From Billgrantia ethanolica (GTDB taxonomy: Bacteria > Pseudomonadota > Gammaproteobacteria > Pseudomonadales > Halomonadaceae), in assembly GCF_021404305.1 (NCBI RefSeq), contig NZ_JABFTX010000006.1, positions 21,248-85,247 on the forward strand: a stretch of DNA of 64,000 bases, written 5' to 3'. A program made the translations under genes and the position numbers. Shown piece after piece: positions 32,847 through 40,358 of this stretch. Every line of letters begins with the position of its first letter. Position 1 is the first letter of the stretch. The notes beneath the pieces are model-generated. The model did no database searches and was not told the origin of the DNA. It saw nothing but the letters and a program-made list of their open reading frames with translations.

Positions 32847-34862
32847 CTATTTGCCTCGCGTCCCACTTCCTTTTTGCCTCCCACGGCGCTGGACGATATT
32901 CACGATCCCCTTGCAGTCTGGGTAGCGTGTGCAGCCCCAGAAGGGCCCCTTCTCACCCTTACGCTTCCGCATGGGCGACCCGCATTCCGGACACTTCTGG
33001 GTGGGTTGCTGTGGCAGTGTCATTGGCACTCCTGCCGCGTGCTGAACCAGTTTGCCGATTAGGATGGCCTGGCGATCCATGAACTCCTCTAGGCTCAAGC
33101 GGCGTTCAGCGATCTCGTCCAGAGACTGCTCCCACAATGCCGTCATCCCCGGGGCGGTCAAAAGCGTCGGCAGTGCGCCGATCAGCTGTTGCCCCGTTGG
33201 GGTCGACACTAGAGCACGTCCCTTGCGCTGCAGGAAGCCCCGCTTGAGCAGCGTGTCGATGATGCCCGCCCGGGTCGCCTCGGTGCCGATCCCGGCTGTC
33301 TCCCTGAGTAGCGCCTTGAGCTTCTCATCCTGCTCGAACCGGGCGACGTTCTTCATCGCCGCGATAAGCGTTCCCTCGGTGAATGGCTTGGGCGGCGTGG
33401 TCTGCTTGGTCAGCACATCCAAGGACGACACCCCGCACACCTCCCCCTGGGCCAGCACCGGCAAGGCCTGGGCACCGTCGTCCTCCTTGTTGCCACCTGC
33501 ATCACCCTCATCGCAGTCCTTCCCATTCGAGAACAGCTCCCGCCACCCATCGACCCGAACCTGGCGCCCGTTGGCCACGAAATCCTGTCCCTCCAACTTC
33601 ACCACCACATCGGTCTGGTCGTACTCGTGGGGCGGCAGGAACTGGGCAAGGTAGTGGCGACGAATTAGATCGTAGAGGTTGCGGTCGGGCTCGCTCATCC
33701 TCGAGAGATCGCAACGTGAGGTCGTGGGAATGATCCCATGGTGAGCAGTGATCTTGCTGTCGTTCCAGATGCGGCTCTTGCGCGTCAGATCCAGGCGATC
33801 ACGAAGAGAAGCAAGCTCCGGATCCGATTGCAGAAGCGCCGTCACCACCACCTCAGCTTCATCCAGCATCGAGACCGGCAGGTAGCGGCAGTCAGTCCTG
33901 GGGTAAGTGGTGGCCTTATGGGTCTCATAGAGCGTCTGAGCGATGTCCAATACCTGCTGCGCCCCATAACCGAAGCGCCGTGACCCCTCCTGCTGTAGTG
34001 TCGCCAGGTCCATTGCCAGCGGCGGTGCTTCCTTCTTGCGCGCTGTCTCAATTTGGGTGATCCGGCCTTGGCCGCCCGAAGCACGCTGCACCAGTGCCCG
34101 GGCGGCAGTCTCGCTGATACAGCGGCCCGCCTCATCGAGCAGCGACTCGTCACGCGGTTTCCACTTCGCTTTGAAGACACCGCCCTGGGCCTGAAACAGC
34201 CCCACAACCTCCCAGAAGGGCTTGGGCACGAAGTTGGCGATCTCACGATCCCGGTCGACCACCAGTCTCAGGGTCGGCGTCTGCACCCGCCCCACCGACA
34301 ACACGCCGTCATGGCCCTGTTGACGAGCAATCACGGTATAGGCGCGGGTCAAATTCATTCCCACCAGCCAGTCGGCACGGCTGCGACCGAGCCCGGCCAG
34401 ATAGAGGGGATAGGTCGAGTCACCCGGCCGAATGTCGGCCAGCGCCTTGCGGATCGAAGCATCGTCCAACGCCGATAGCCACAGCCGGGTCACCTGCCCC
34501 CGGTAGCCGCAGTAGTCCAGGATCTCGCGGGCGATGGTCTCACCCTCGCGATCGGCATCGGTAGCAACCACCACCTCGGTGGCCTCGCGCAGCAGCTTAC
34601 GAATCACGCCGAACTGCTTGCGACCGTCCTTCTTGATCTCCAACTTCCAGGACTGCGGCAGGATCGGCAGTGTCTCCAGAGCCCAGCGCTTCAGCGCTGG
34701 ATCGTATGACTCTGGTGGAGCCTGCTCGAGCAGATGCCCGAAGCCCCAAGTCACCACTGTGCCGTTGCCTTGCAGGCAGCCGTCACTCTTCTGACCGGCT
34801 CCCAGCACCTTGGCAATGTCTCGAGCCTGGGACGGCTTCTCGCAAAGGAATACTCGCATCAT
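32847..34862 (-). CDS. topB: DNA topoisomerase III of the ICE
   Basis: 671 residues. It has an N-terminal Toprim domain (VFLCEKPSQARDIAKVLG, VATDADREGETIA) and the type IA core with catalytic Tyr near residue 320 in TTYPRTDC. GIGTEATRAGIIDTLLKRG follows, with a C-terminal four-cysteine zinc finger (CPECG and CTRYPDC). Type IA topoisomerases decatenate single-stranded regions and are standard in these elements beside ssb, where they likely support ICE replication or transfer. The ribosome binding site lies in a perfect hairpin directly before the tandem start codons ATGATG. Confidence 0.95.
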   Translation of the reverse strand: MMRVFLCEKPSQARDIAKVLGAGQKSDGCLQGNGTVVTWGFGHLLEQAPPESYDPALKRWALETLPILPQSWKLEIKKDGRKQFGVIRKLLREATEVVVATDADREGETIAREILDYCGYRGQVTRLWLSALDDASIRKALADIRPGDSTYPLYLAGLGRSRADWLVGMNLTRAYTVIARQQGHDGVLSVGRVQTPTLRLVVDRDREIANFVPKPFWEVVGLFQAQGGVFKAKWKPRDESLLDEAGRCISETAARALVQRASGGQGRITQIETARKKEAPPLAMDLATLQQEGSRRFGYGAQQVLDIAQTLYETHKATTYPRTDCRYLPVSMLDEAEVVVTALLQSDPELASLRDRLDLTRKSRIWNDSKITAHHGIIPTTSRCDLSRMSEPDRNLYDLIRRHYLAQFLPPHEYDQTDVVVKLEGQDFVANGRQVRVDGWRELFSNGKDCDEGDAGGNKEDDGAQALPVLAQGEVCGVSSLDVLTKQTTPPKPFTEGTLIAAMKNVARFEQDEKLKALLRETAGIGTEATRAGIIDTLLKRGFLQRKGRALVSTPTGQQLIGALPTLLTAPGMTALWEQSLDEIAERRLSLEEFMDRQAILIGKLVQHAAGVPMTLPQQPTQKCPECGSPMRKRKGEKGPFWGCTRYPDCKGIVNIVQRRGRQKGSGTRGK

Positions 34863-34888
34863 CTTCTCCCATCACATCATGGGAGAAG
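34863..34888 (-). promoter_or_regulatory. Hairpin masking the topB ribosome binding site
   Basis: Directly before the topB start the transcript reads CUUCUCCCAU-GAUGUG-AUGGGAGAAG followed by AUGAUG. The 10-bp stem is perfect and its 3' arm contains the GGGAG Shine-Dalgarno. Folded RNA would block initiation, so topB translation should depend on unfolding, a binding protein or upstream translation. Confidence 0.65.
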
Positions 34889-34977
34889 CATTCGGTTATC
34901 TCAGATCATGAAGAAGGGCAAACCATAACGCTGAATTTAATGGTTTCTCCTGCGGTGGCATCGCCTCTGAGGACGTA

Positions 34978-35199
34978 TCATCCCTTACCGATCTTCTCGG
35001 CAGCTGCCATGACATCGCTGAGACGGAATAGCATTTGGGTGCCAGTTGAGCCAGCCCCTCTGATAATAGGCTGAGGTGGTGGATGTCCCTTCAAGTCCGT
35101 GCCCTGCCGCAGCGCGCCCTTGAGCTCGGATACCCTCACCCCAAGCAACCTAGCTGCGGACTGAATGCCAACACGCTCACTACTCAGATCTTTTGCCAT
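34978..35199 (-). CDS. Small helix-turn-helix-like protein, 73 aa
   Basis: ATG 35199 is set by AGAGGAG five bases upstream. Residues about 12-30 (VGIQSAARLLGVRVSELKGAL) have the shape of a helix-turn-helix similar to AlpA/MerR-type DNA-binding proteins. A Pro/Gly-rich loop and a helix (FRLSDVMAAAEKIGKG) follow. It could regulate the adjacent topB or ssb genes, or act as a recombination directionality factor; neither is shown. It sits 115 bases before topB and 21 bases after the preceding gene. Confidence 0.65.
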   Translation of the reverse strand: MAKDLSSERVGIQSAARLLGVRVSELKGALRQGTDLKGHPPPQPIIRGAGSTGTQMLFRLSDVMAAAEKIGKG

Positions 35200-35220
35200 G
35201 ATCTCCTCTTCCCGTATCAA

Positions 35221-35484
35221 TCACCCTCCTCCCTGTGTTCCTTCACGAACACAATAGCCTATCCGCACCCTCCCCTTATCGAAAGCTTCCAGGGCTTGCT
35301 CGGGTGTAACGCCCTGGAAAACATGTCCGTGAACGATATCCCGCACAATCCAGCCCTCACCTTCATACACAGGCAGACATGCCAAACGCAGGTACCCGAC
35401 CTCCTTGGCCGGGTACCCGGGACGGCGCTCGTTGAGGACATGCCCTTCACTCGCACGCTGTGGAACAAGGCAATAGATCGTCAC
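35221..35484 (-). CDS. Hypothetical protein, 87 aa
   Basis: The start overlaps the lipoprotein stop (ATGA), which supports it being translated. It is a compact protein with Tyr/Val-rich probable beta strands (YLRLACLPVYEGEGWIVRDI, HGHVFQGVTPEQALEAFDKG), two cysteines and a Gly-rich end. No family recognised. It is encoded between the ICE lipoprotein and the HTH-like gene in the ssb-topB operon. Confidence 0.6.
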   Translation of the reverse strand: MTIYCLVPQRASEGHVLNERRPGYPAKEVGYLRLACLPVYEGEGWIVRDIVHGHVFQGVTPEQALEAFDKGRVRIGYCVREGTQGGG

Positions 35485-36068
35485 CGCAGCACAGCCTCAG
35501 CCCTCTGCCGCAGGGCCGCCGCCATGAGATCGCTAGAGAAGCGGTCATTCCCCGAGGGAGCAAACTCGAAGATGACATGCGAGCCACCGCCACTGCGCTG
35601 AATCTTCGCTTTGAGCACGATGCTGTGTTGCACTCCACCCAGGGACTGATCGGTGTAATCGCTCAGCTCATAGAAAGTCCCAGGAGTGGCATTGAAGTGC
35701 CAGGCGCTATCCATCATAGCGAGTCGATGTTGCCGATACCCCGGGTTGAAATCGTCATGAGAACGGAAGCCAAATTCCTGCCGCAGCCTGGCGTAGACCA
35801 GATCAACGTCCAAATCTGTCTCGATGCCGAAGCGCCCACGACTACCATCCCTTGCAGTAGCCCTCGTCCCACCTTGATTCTCTGCCACAGCCACCTGTGC
35901 GCTAGGCTCCCGCTGCGGTTCGTAGTTGATCGGCTCACCAGTAATGGGATTGTTGACGCAGGTCAGGCACCGCCCCTGCGAGTAGAGGTGGTCAGATGTG
36001 GTGCATCCAGAGATAGCAACCGCTACCACACCAGCCCCCACCAGAGCACGTAGCTTATGCAGTGTCAT
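35481..36068 (-). CDS. Probable lipoprotein of the ssb-topB operon, 195 aa
   Basis: Two adjacent ATG codons exist at 36071 and 36068; the second has better spacing to GGAGGG. Lipoprotein signal with AISGC near residue 21, so it is membrane anchored. The mature part holds a second cysteine pair (GRCLTC), an acidic/arginine middle and conserved-looking segments (LVYARLRQEFGFRSHDD, SAWHFNATPGTFYELSDY). Family not named. An exported lipoprotein in an operon of cytoplasmic DNA proteins is unusual; it overlaps the ssb 3' end by 14 bases. Confidence 0.72.
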   Translation of the reverse strand: MTLHKLRALVGAGVVAVAISGCTTSDHLYSQGRCLTCVNNPITGEPINYEPQREPSAQVAVAENQGGTRATARDGSRGRFGIETDLDVDLVYARLRQEFGFRSHDDFNPGYRQHRLAMMDSAWHFNATPGTFYELSDYTDQSLGGVQHSIVLKAKIQRSGGGSHVIFEFAPSGNDRFSSDLMAAALRQRAEAVLR

Positions 36069-36510
36069 CATGCCCTCCGGTGTCCATGTCCGCAGGTTGT
36101 TCGTAGCGGCTCTGCTGATGTGGCTGGTGTTGGTCCTGGCCATACCCAGGCTCCATCTCTACCCGCGCAACGCGGTAGGGCAAGATGCCGACCCGAGCCC
36201 CCGTCACTTTGAAAGCTGACCGATCTTGGCCGCTTTCATCCTTCCAGGTGTCCTGTACCATCTGGCCCATGACCAGAATCCGCTGGCCCCGCTGATAAAG
36301 CGAGGCCCACTGATCCACGTCACGCCCCCAGATTTCCACGTTGGCCCAGAACCCACCACGGTCCACCAAACCTTCATCAGTGGGTACCGGGTTATCGAAT
36401 CGGACGTTGAGTCGAAGAACACCTCGTGGGGGCTGGTTACCATTACCGGGGAACATTTTAAGGGTGGGATCCGAGCCAACATTCCCCTCACCGATAAATC
36501 GCGTACTCAT
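36055..36510 (-). CDS. ssb: Single-stranded DNA-binding protein (ICE type)
   Basis: 151 residues from ATG 36510. The N-terminal OB fold carries STRFIGEGNVGSDPTLKMF, ANVEIWGRDVDQWASLYQRG and ILVMGQMVQDTWKDESGQDR. The C-terminal tail is Gln/His-rich and ends acidic (DMDTGGHDDTA), rather than with the usual DDDIPF. It protects single-stranded ICE DNA during transfer or replication. First gene of the ssb-topB operon, with the CTTAACATT motif 66 bases upstream. Confidence 0.87.
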   Translation of the reverse strand: MSTRFIGEGNVGSDPTLKMFPGNGNQPPRGVLRLNVRFDNPVPTDEGLVDRGGFWANVEIWGRDVDQWASLYQRGQRILVMGQMVQDTWKDESGQDRSAFKVTGARVGILPYRVARVEMEPGYGQDQHQPHQQSRYEQPADMDTGGHDDTA

Positions 36511-36575
36511 CACAAACTCTCTGTAGAGGACTTGAGAAGCCACTGTCGCTTCTGGTGCCCCCCTGGCCCAGAGAA

Positions 36576-36584
36576 AATGTTAAG
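36576..36584 (-). promoter_or_regulatory. CTTAACATT motif upstream of the ssb operon
   Basis: Exact CTTAACATT on the minus strand, preceded by G and followed by TTCTCTGG, 66 bases before the ssb start. It matches the sites before the RAQPRD and pilL operons. Confidence 0.55.
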
Positions 36585-36611
36585 CGCACCCGACTGTATT
36601 TCAGCTGGGCA

Positions 36612-37109
36612 CTATTGGCCGTTCATCACCTGCTCAGCACGCTCGAAGTTCGCTATCACAGAGCGCAACTGCTTCAGCTCTGCATTGATTGCTCCAGCCC
36701 TGGCATTGAATAGAATGCGCTTTACCTCCAGGTCATAGAGCTTCTGTCGCATCGCCTCCGTGATGTCCTTCCGAGCCATGGCACCTTCCCAGAAGGCACT
36801 CCCCATTTTTGACGCCCTCCGGTCCCGCCAACGCAGGTAGGGAGCTCGCTTCCCACGATCGCCATGCAGGCGAATCGAGATTCCAAGCTTGAACAGCAAT
36901 CCTGAGTTGTATTCCTGCTCAAGGTTCGTCCCCTCCTGAGCCAACGCATCAGCCTCCTGCTCCAGCTCATCCCGTAAACGGAGCACCCCTCCCTTACCCT
37001 TATAAAAGGGTTTTAAAAACCCCTTTGCGTAGGGATTTGGTGAAAAGCCACCGTAGCCATCTGGTGCGGGGTTCTGAAGGCGATGTGGTGCGGCAGGGTC
37101 AAGTGCCAT
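36612..37109 (-). CDS. DUF3158-like ICE protein, 165 aa
   Basis: Starts at ATG 37109 (MALDPAAPHRLQNP). Features are KGFLKPFYKGKGGVLRLRDEL followed by basic and helical segments (RLHGDRGKRAPYLRWRDRR). These are reminiscent of DUF3158 proteins encoded next to ssb and PFL_4669-type genes in this family. The protein is basic overall and probably binds nucleic acid or a replication protein; its role is unknown. The tandem 83-bp repeats lie immediately upstream, so they occupy its promoter or leader region. Confidence 0.75.
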   Translation of the reverse strand: MALDPAAPHRLQNPAPDGYGGFSPNPYAKGFLKPFYKGKGGVLRLRDELEQEADALAQEGTNLEQEYNSGLLFKLGISIRLHGDRGKRAPYLRWRDRRASKMGSAFWEGAMARKDITEAMRQKLYDLEVKRILFNARAGAINAELKQLRSVIANFERAEQVMNGQ

Positions 37110-37207
37110 GTCTGTGATTCCTGTGTCGTTCAGTCGTCGAATCTGGCCCGGCTTCCCTGAACGGGCTCCCATGTTGTCAATTATTCCCCCAGTACCTCAT
37201 CGTCCAG

Positions 37208-37520
37208 GCGCTGGCACCACCAACACTCCCCAAACCAGCCAATCCTAAGTTGGCTTGATGGTACTACCATCACCCCCGAGGCTTTCCTGGGCGTTGGCGC
37301 TACCATCACCCCCCAAACCAGCCAATCCTAAGTTGGCTTGATGGTACTACCATCACCCCCGAGGCTTTCCTGGGCGCTGGCACCACCAACACTCCCCAAG
37401 CCAACCAATCCTAAGTTGGCTTGATGGTACTACCATCACCCCCGAGGCTTTCCTGGGCGTTGGCGCTACCATCGCCCCCCAAACCAGCCAATCCTAAGTT
37501 GGCTTGATGGCACTACCATC
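37208..37520 (-). repeat. Four 83-bp tandem repeats in A-B-A-B order
   Basis: Copies start at 37208, 37291, 37374 and 37457. All share GCCAA-TCCTAAG-TTGGC and TGATGGT-ACT-ACCATCA hairpins. Copies 1 and 3 share one variable segment (CTGGCACCACCAACACTCCCC region), and copies 2 and 4 share another (TTGGCGCTACCATC). The last copy is partial and overlaps the 3' end of the PFL_4669-type gene. 83 is not a multiple of three and the array is intergenic. Confidence 0.9.
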
Positions 37521-38283
37521 CCCCATTGGCAGGTTCTTCGCCCTCGGTAGGTTCGGCCACGTCCAGAGATTTGTCCTCCGACTCAGTCGCAGGTCCTGGC
37601 GTGGCAGCGGTTTGGTGCGGCTTCTGGATTTCAGGGGCATACGGGCTGCGACGGGTTCCCTTGAGAACATCGTCGGGAAGCTCCCCGAACTTCTCTCGTG
37701 CCTCACGCGCCTTGGCATTGTTGGCGGCAAAGTCATCGCGAGTAACACCGCTATAACCTGGGTAGCGCTGCGGGAAGGCGCATAGACTGCGGATCTCATG
37801 GTTCACTGCATCAAGAAACCGGATGGAATCCTTCCGAGTCATCAGCGCCACATGTGTGGCCAAGAGAATATTGCGGGCCAGACGGTCGAAATCGATCAGC
37901 AGGCGCAGGGCCAACCAGCCTTGCTGCCCCCCGGTATAGACCGGGGTAGTGAACGGCTGCTGGTTAACGTTCTCTTCAATAGCCAATTCGCTCGGGATCT
38001 GCTCGAGCAGAGCTTCAGCATCGGCCATGGCCGCATCCAGCTTGGCCCTAACATCCGCCAGTTTCTCATCGATGAGCAGCATCCAGTAATCAGCATATGG
38101 GTCATCACGGGTCACGTTACGCTGCACGGCGCCGGCCAGAAACAGAAACTGTCGCATCCCGATGATAGGTGGCTTCCCGCTTTCGGCATTACGGCCCCAC
38201 CACGCTTTGGTGGCATGATAGGTGTGAAGGCTGAGATTGATCTTGGAGCGCAGGGCGCCCATCGAGCTGGTATCTGCTGCCAT
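37513..38283 (-). CDS. Integrating conjugative element protein, PFL_4669 type
   Basis: 256 residues of soluble protein with LRSKINLSLHTYHATKAWWGR, IIGMRQFLFLAGAVQRNVTRDDPYAD and DFDRLARNILLATHVALMTR. These are characteristic of the PFL_4669 (TIGR03761) group. It ends in a low-complexity acidic tail (ESEDKSLDVAEPTEGEEPANGG). The role is unknown but it always travels with ssb, topB and the replication protein. The stop lies inside the last 83-bp repeat. Confidence 0.9.
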   Translation of the reverse strand: MAADTSSMGALRSKINLSLHTYHATKAWWGRNAESGKPPIIGMRQFLFLAGAVQRNVTRDDPYADYWMLLIDEKLADVRAKLDAAMADAEALLEQIPSELAIEENVNQQPFTTPVYTGGQQGWLALRLLIDFDRLARNILLATHVALMTRKDSIRFLDAVNHEIRSLCAFPQRYPGYSGVTRDDFAANNAKAREAREKFGELPDDVLKGTRRSPYAPEIQKPHQTAATPGPATESEDKSLDVAEPTEGEEPANGGW

Positions 38284-38394
38284 ACTGGCCTCACTGTCCG
38301 TAGGGGTGCCAAAACTCTCACCCGATCGTGCTGTGATGGGCCAGCAGAATTCATAAATTCACCAAAGGCATTTCTTTGCCCTGGCTGCCCGTGA

Positions 38395-39747
38395 TCATCT
38401 CCGAATTCCCAGGCTGGCCAGTAACTCCTGGCGCGCAGCCTGTCCATCAACCTTCTGGCCTTTGGCCGCCTCACTCGCAGGCTCATCAGGTGTGTGCGAT
38501 GCGAAAGGCCCAAGTGATAGCGGCCCTGGCCCGGTGGGATGTCTGAAGGTGTCCTGAACATAGCGCTCGCCACGACGCTCCGCCTGCTGCTGGGCATGCT
38601 GCGTGACACGAAATTCACCTGCGGTCGCCCGCTTGATCAGTCCATAGAGCAGGCCGCGCGGGTTGTCGCTTTTACCCGATGCCACCTTCCCTGCCGTCTC
38701 GTCCAGCACGGCCTGCTGAAGTTCAACAGGCAGGACCGACATCGCGTCGATGATGGTGTCCCGATCTCCGGGTTGAAGCTCCAGGAGGTCCGACCAGAAC
38801 AGCTGACGTGAGTACGCCATGTCCTGTGAACGGCCCTCCTTACCAGTACGTAAGTAATGATTACTACTACGTACTGTAGTAAGGGCAGAGTTCGCCAGGG
38901 GAACTAAGCGATAACTTTTTGATTTTAGGCTTAGTTCGCTCTGAGAACTCGGAACGGTTCTCTCGTGCCTTTCTCTGAGTTCGCTCTGAGAACTAGCAGC
39001 TAATCCATTGATTTCAGACTTGGTTCGCACCGAGAACTGGGGATTGTCACTACTGAACCGCCTTAGTTCGCTCTGAGAACTGGGCTGCATCTCCTCGAAC
39101 CTCCGCGCCCGCTGATTCAGGCGTGCTATCGGCGATGGAACGGGCTTTCGTGCTTTCCCGGGCGAATCAGGTATCAGCGCGCCCTCATCCTCGAGCTCGG
39201 ATCGAATCAGCAATGCCACATCACGCACTGCCCGATTCTTGTGACGACAACTCTGTTCAACGAAGGCGAAATACTCTCTGTCGAGCATGCTGGCTTCGGT
39301 GGGAGATACGGGCTCATCGTGCAGCGCATAAACGTTACCGATGACCCGGCCATTGGACTCGTTACGTGAGCGATGACAGAGGCTCATCCAGCGGGTCAAT
39401 CGAAGCACCGCCATCACCCGGGCGACCGTGCCACGGGACGCCTGGCTTCCGACGCCGCTCCTCAATAGCGGCTGTAGCTGATCGTAGGTGGGAAACGCCG
39501 TGGTTCTATCCGAATTGGCTAGCATGTGAATGACCTGCCAACCCAGTACATCCACCGCCCCTAGGCGTTTATCGATCAAAAGCGCCCTTGGCACCGTCTC
39601 ATGAGGGTTGCCCAAGAAGAGAAGACCATCGGCTCCTTGATCCTCAGCTTGATCCGCCAACGCCGAGGCAGTATTGCCTCGGCGTTGCGTGATGGCGGAT
39701 GCAGCACGGCCGACCAGGACCTCAACATCAGCTACATTGCGACCCAT
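38395..39747 (-). CDS. STY4528-type pathogenicity island replication protein
   Basis: 450 residues. The N-terminal half has a winged-helix flavour (VDVLGWQVIHMLANSDRTTAFPTYDQLQPLLR, ASRGTVARVMAVLRLTRWMSL). The middle (residues about 220-295) holds repeated SSQSEL segments encoded over palindromic DNA. The C-terminal half is helical with RKxDNPRGLLYGLIKRATAGEF-like sequence (NPRGLLYGLIKRA). Called a replication protein by family; its biochemistry is not established. The start overlaps the DUF2857 gene. The gene itself contains a candidate origin (38844-39081) and a strong hairpin near its 5' end. Confidence 0.86.
   Translation of the reverse strand: MGRNVADVEVLVGRAASAITQRRGNTASALADQAEDQGADGLLFLGNPHETVPRALLIDKRLGAVDVLGWQVIHMLANSDRTTAFPTYDQLQPLLRSGVGSQASRGTVARVMAVLRLTRWMSLCHRSRNESNGRVIGNVYALHDEPVSPTEASMLDREYFAFVEQSCRHKNRAVRDVALLIRSELEDEGALIPDSPGKARKPVPSPIARLNQRARRFEEMQPSSQSELRRFSSDNPQFSVRTKSEINGLAASSQSELRERHERTVPSSQSELSLKSKSYRLVPLANSALTTVRSSNHYLRTGKEGRSQDMAYSRQLFWSDLLELQPGDRDTIIDAMSVLPVELQQAVLDETAGKVASGKSDNPRGLLYGLIKRATAGEFRVTQHAQQQAERRGERYVQDTFRHPTGPGPLSLGPFASHTPDEPASEAAKGQKVDGQAARQELLASLGIRR
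38844..39081. other. Iteron-like array: 33-bp palindrome plus five 17-bp palindromes
   Basis: Five copies of AGTTC-N7-GAACT (one with GGTTC) lie at 38889-38905, 38933-38949, 38978-38994, 39022-39038 and 39065-39081, spaced 44, 45, 44 and 43 bases. A nested palindrome (CAGTACGTA, AGTAAT-G-ATTACT, TACGTACTG) at 38844-38876 adjoins the array. An AT-rich stretch lies at 38906-38932. All are inside the STY4528-type gene but in three different codon phases, which argues for a DNA function such as an origin or partition site. Confidence 0.75.
39652..39700. repeat. Strong inverted repeat near the 5' end of the replication gene
   Basis: Perfect 13-bp arms CAACGCCGAGGCA and its complement flank a 4-base loop (39658-39687). 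The outer arms ATCCGCC (39652-39658) and GGCGGAT (39694-39700) are separated from it by a one-sided bulge. It lies within the coding sequence about 15-30 codons after the start and could form an mRNA hairpin or a DNA cruciform. Confidence 0.7.
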
Positions 39748-40358
39748 GTTGGCCCTCCTGCCGCATCCTCCTCCTGCTCATCTTGTGGTATCTCGCTTCT
39801 GGGCTGATCCGGCGCTGCCCAGTTCTTAACCAAGTGCCAGATGACCGCCAGGGGAAGTCGTGTTTCTTCCGCCAACGTCATCATGCCCTGAAGATCTAAC
39901 GATGCACGCTGCGGATCACTAGGGTGAGGACAGATCGCCTGCCAACGATGCCAAGCAGCATGCTCTGCCTCTTCTGGAGGCTGTGCCAGGCGGCCTTGCC
40001 GTGACTCGAGCCCCAGTAGAGCTCGTCGCGTCGAGCAGTCGTTACCGGTGAGCCCGAAAAAGTCGGCCATCATCTGGACGCTTGCCCCCAACTCCAGACA
40101 ACGATCGATTTGCATCTCGCGATCCTGGTCCTGAGTCAGTCGGTAAATCCTGGCCATCAGCATCGAATGGTCTACTGCAAGCCGACAGATGACCGCCCCT
40201 TCGCTTGCCAGCGCATCCAATTCTGTCGCAGACATCCTGCGCAGCTCGCGAAGCTCATCGTCGTTGAAACCGAGTGACCTCGCTCGCCGCATATTCCCCT
40301 CCCGCACATACCCCAGGGCCTGGTTCAGCAATGCGTGATTCAATGTTCTCGAGCTCAT
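39732..40358 (-). CDS. DUF2857 domain protein
   Basis: 208 residues. The start overlaps the parB stop (ATGA) and the stop region overlaps the STY4528-type start. Recognisable DUF2857 features are LNHALLNQALGYVREGNMRRARSLGF, DHSMLMARIYRLTQDQDREMQIDRCLELGA and MMADFFGLTGNDCSTRRALLG. It is a helical, probably DNA- or protein-binding adaptor. It consistently lies between parB and the STY4528-type gene in these elements, pointing to a joint replication/partition role. Confidence 0.87.
   Translation of the reverse strand: MSSRTLNHALLNQALGYVREGNMRRARSLGFNDDELRELRRMSATELDALASEGAVICRLAVDHSMLMARIYRLTQDQDREMQIDRCLELGASVQMMADFFGLTGNDCSTRRALLGLESRQGRLAQPPEEAEHAAWHRWQAICPHPSDPQRASLDLQGMMTLAEETRLPLAVIWHLVKNWAAPDQPRSEIPQDEQEEDAAGGPTWVAM

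Noticed and set aside
37208..37520. 83-bp tandem array considered as a CRISPR
   Set aside because: Repeats are contiguous without unique spacers and no cas genes are near.
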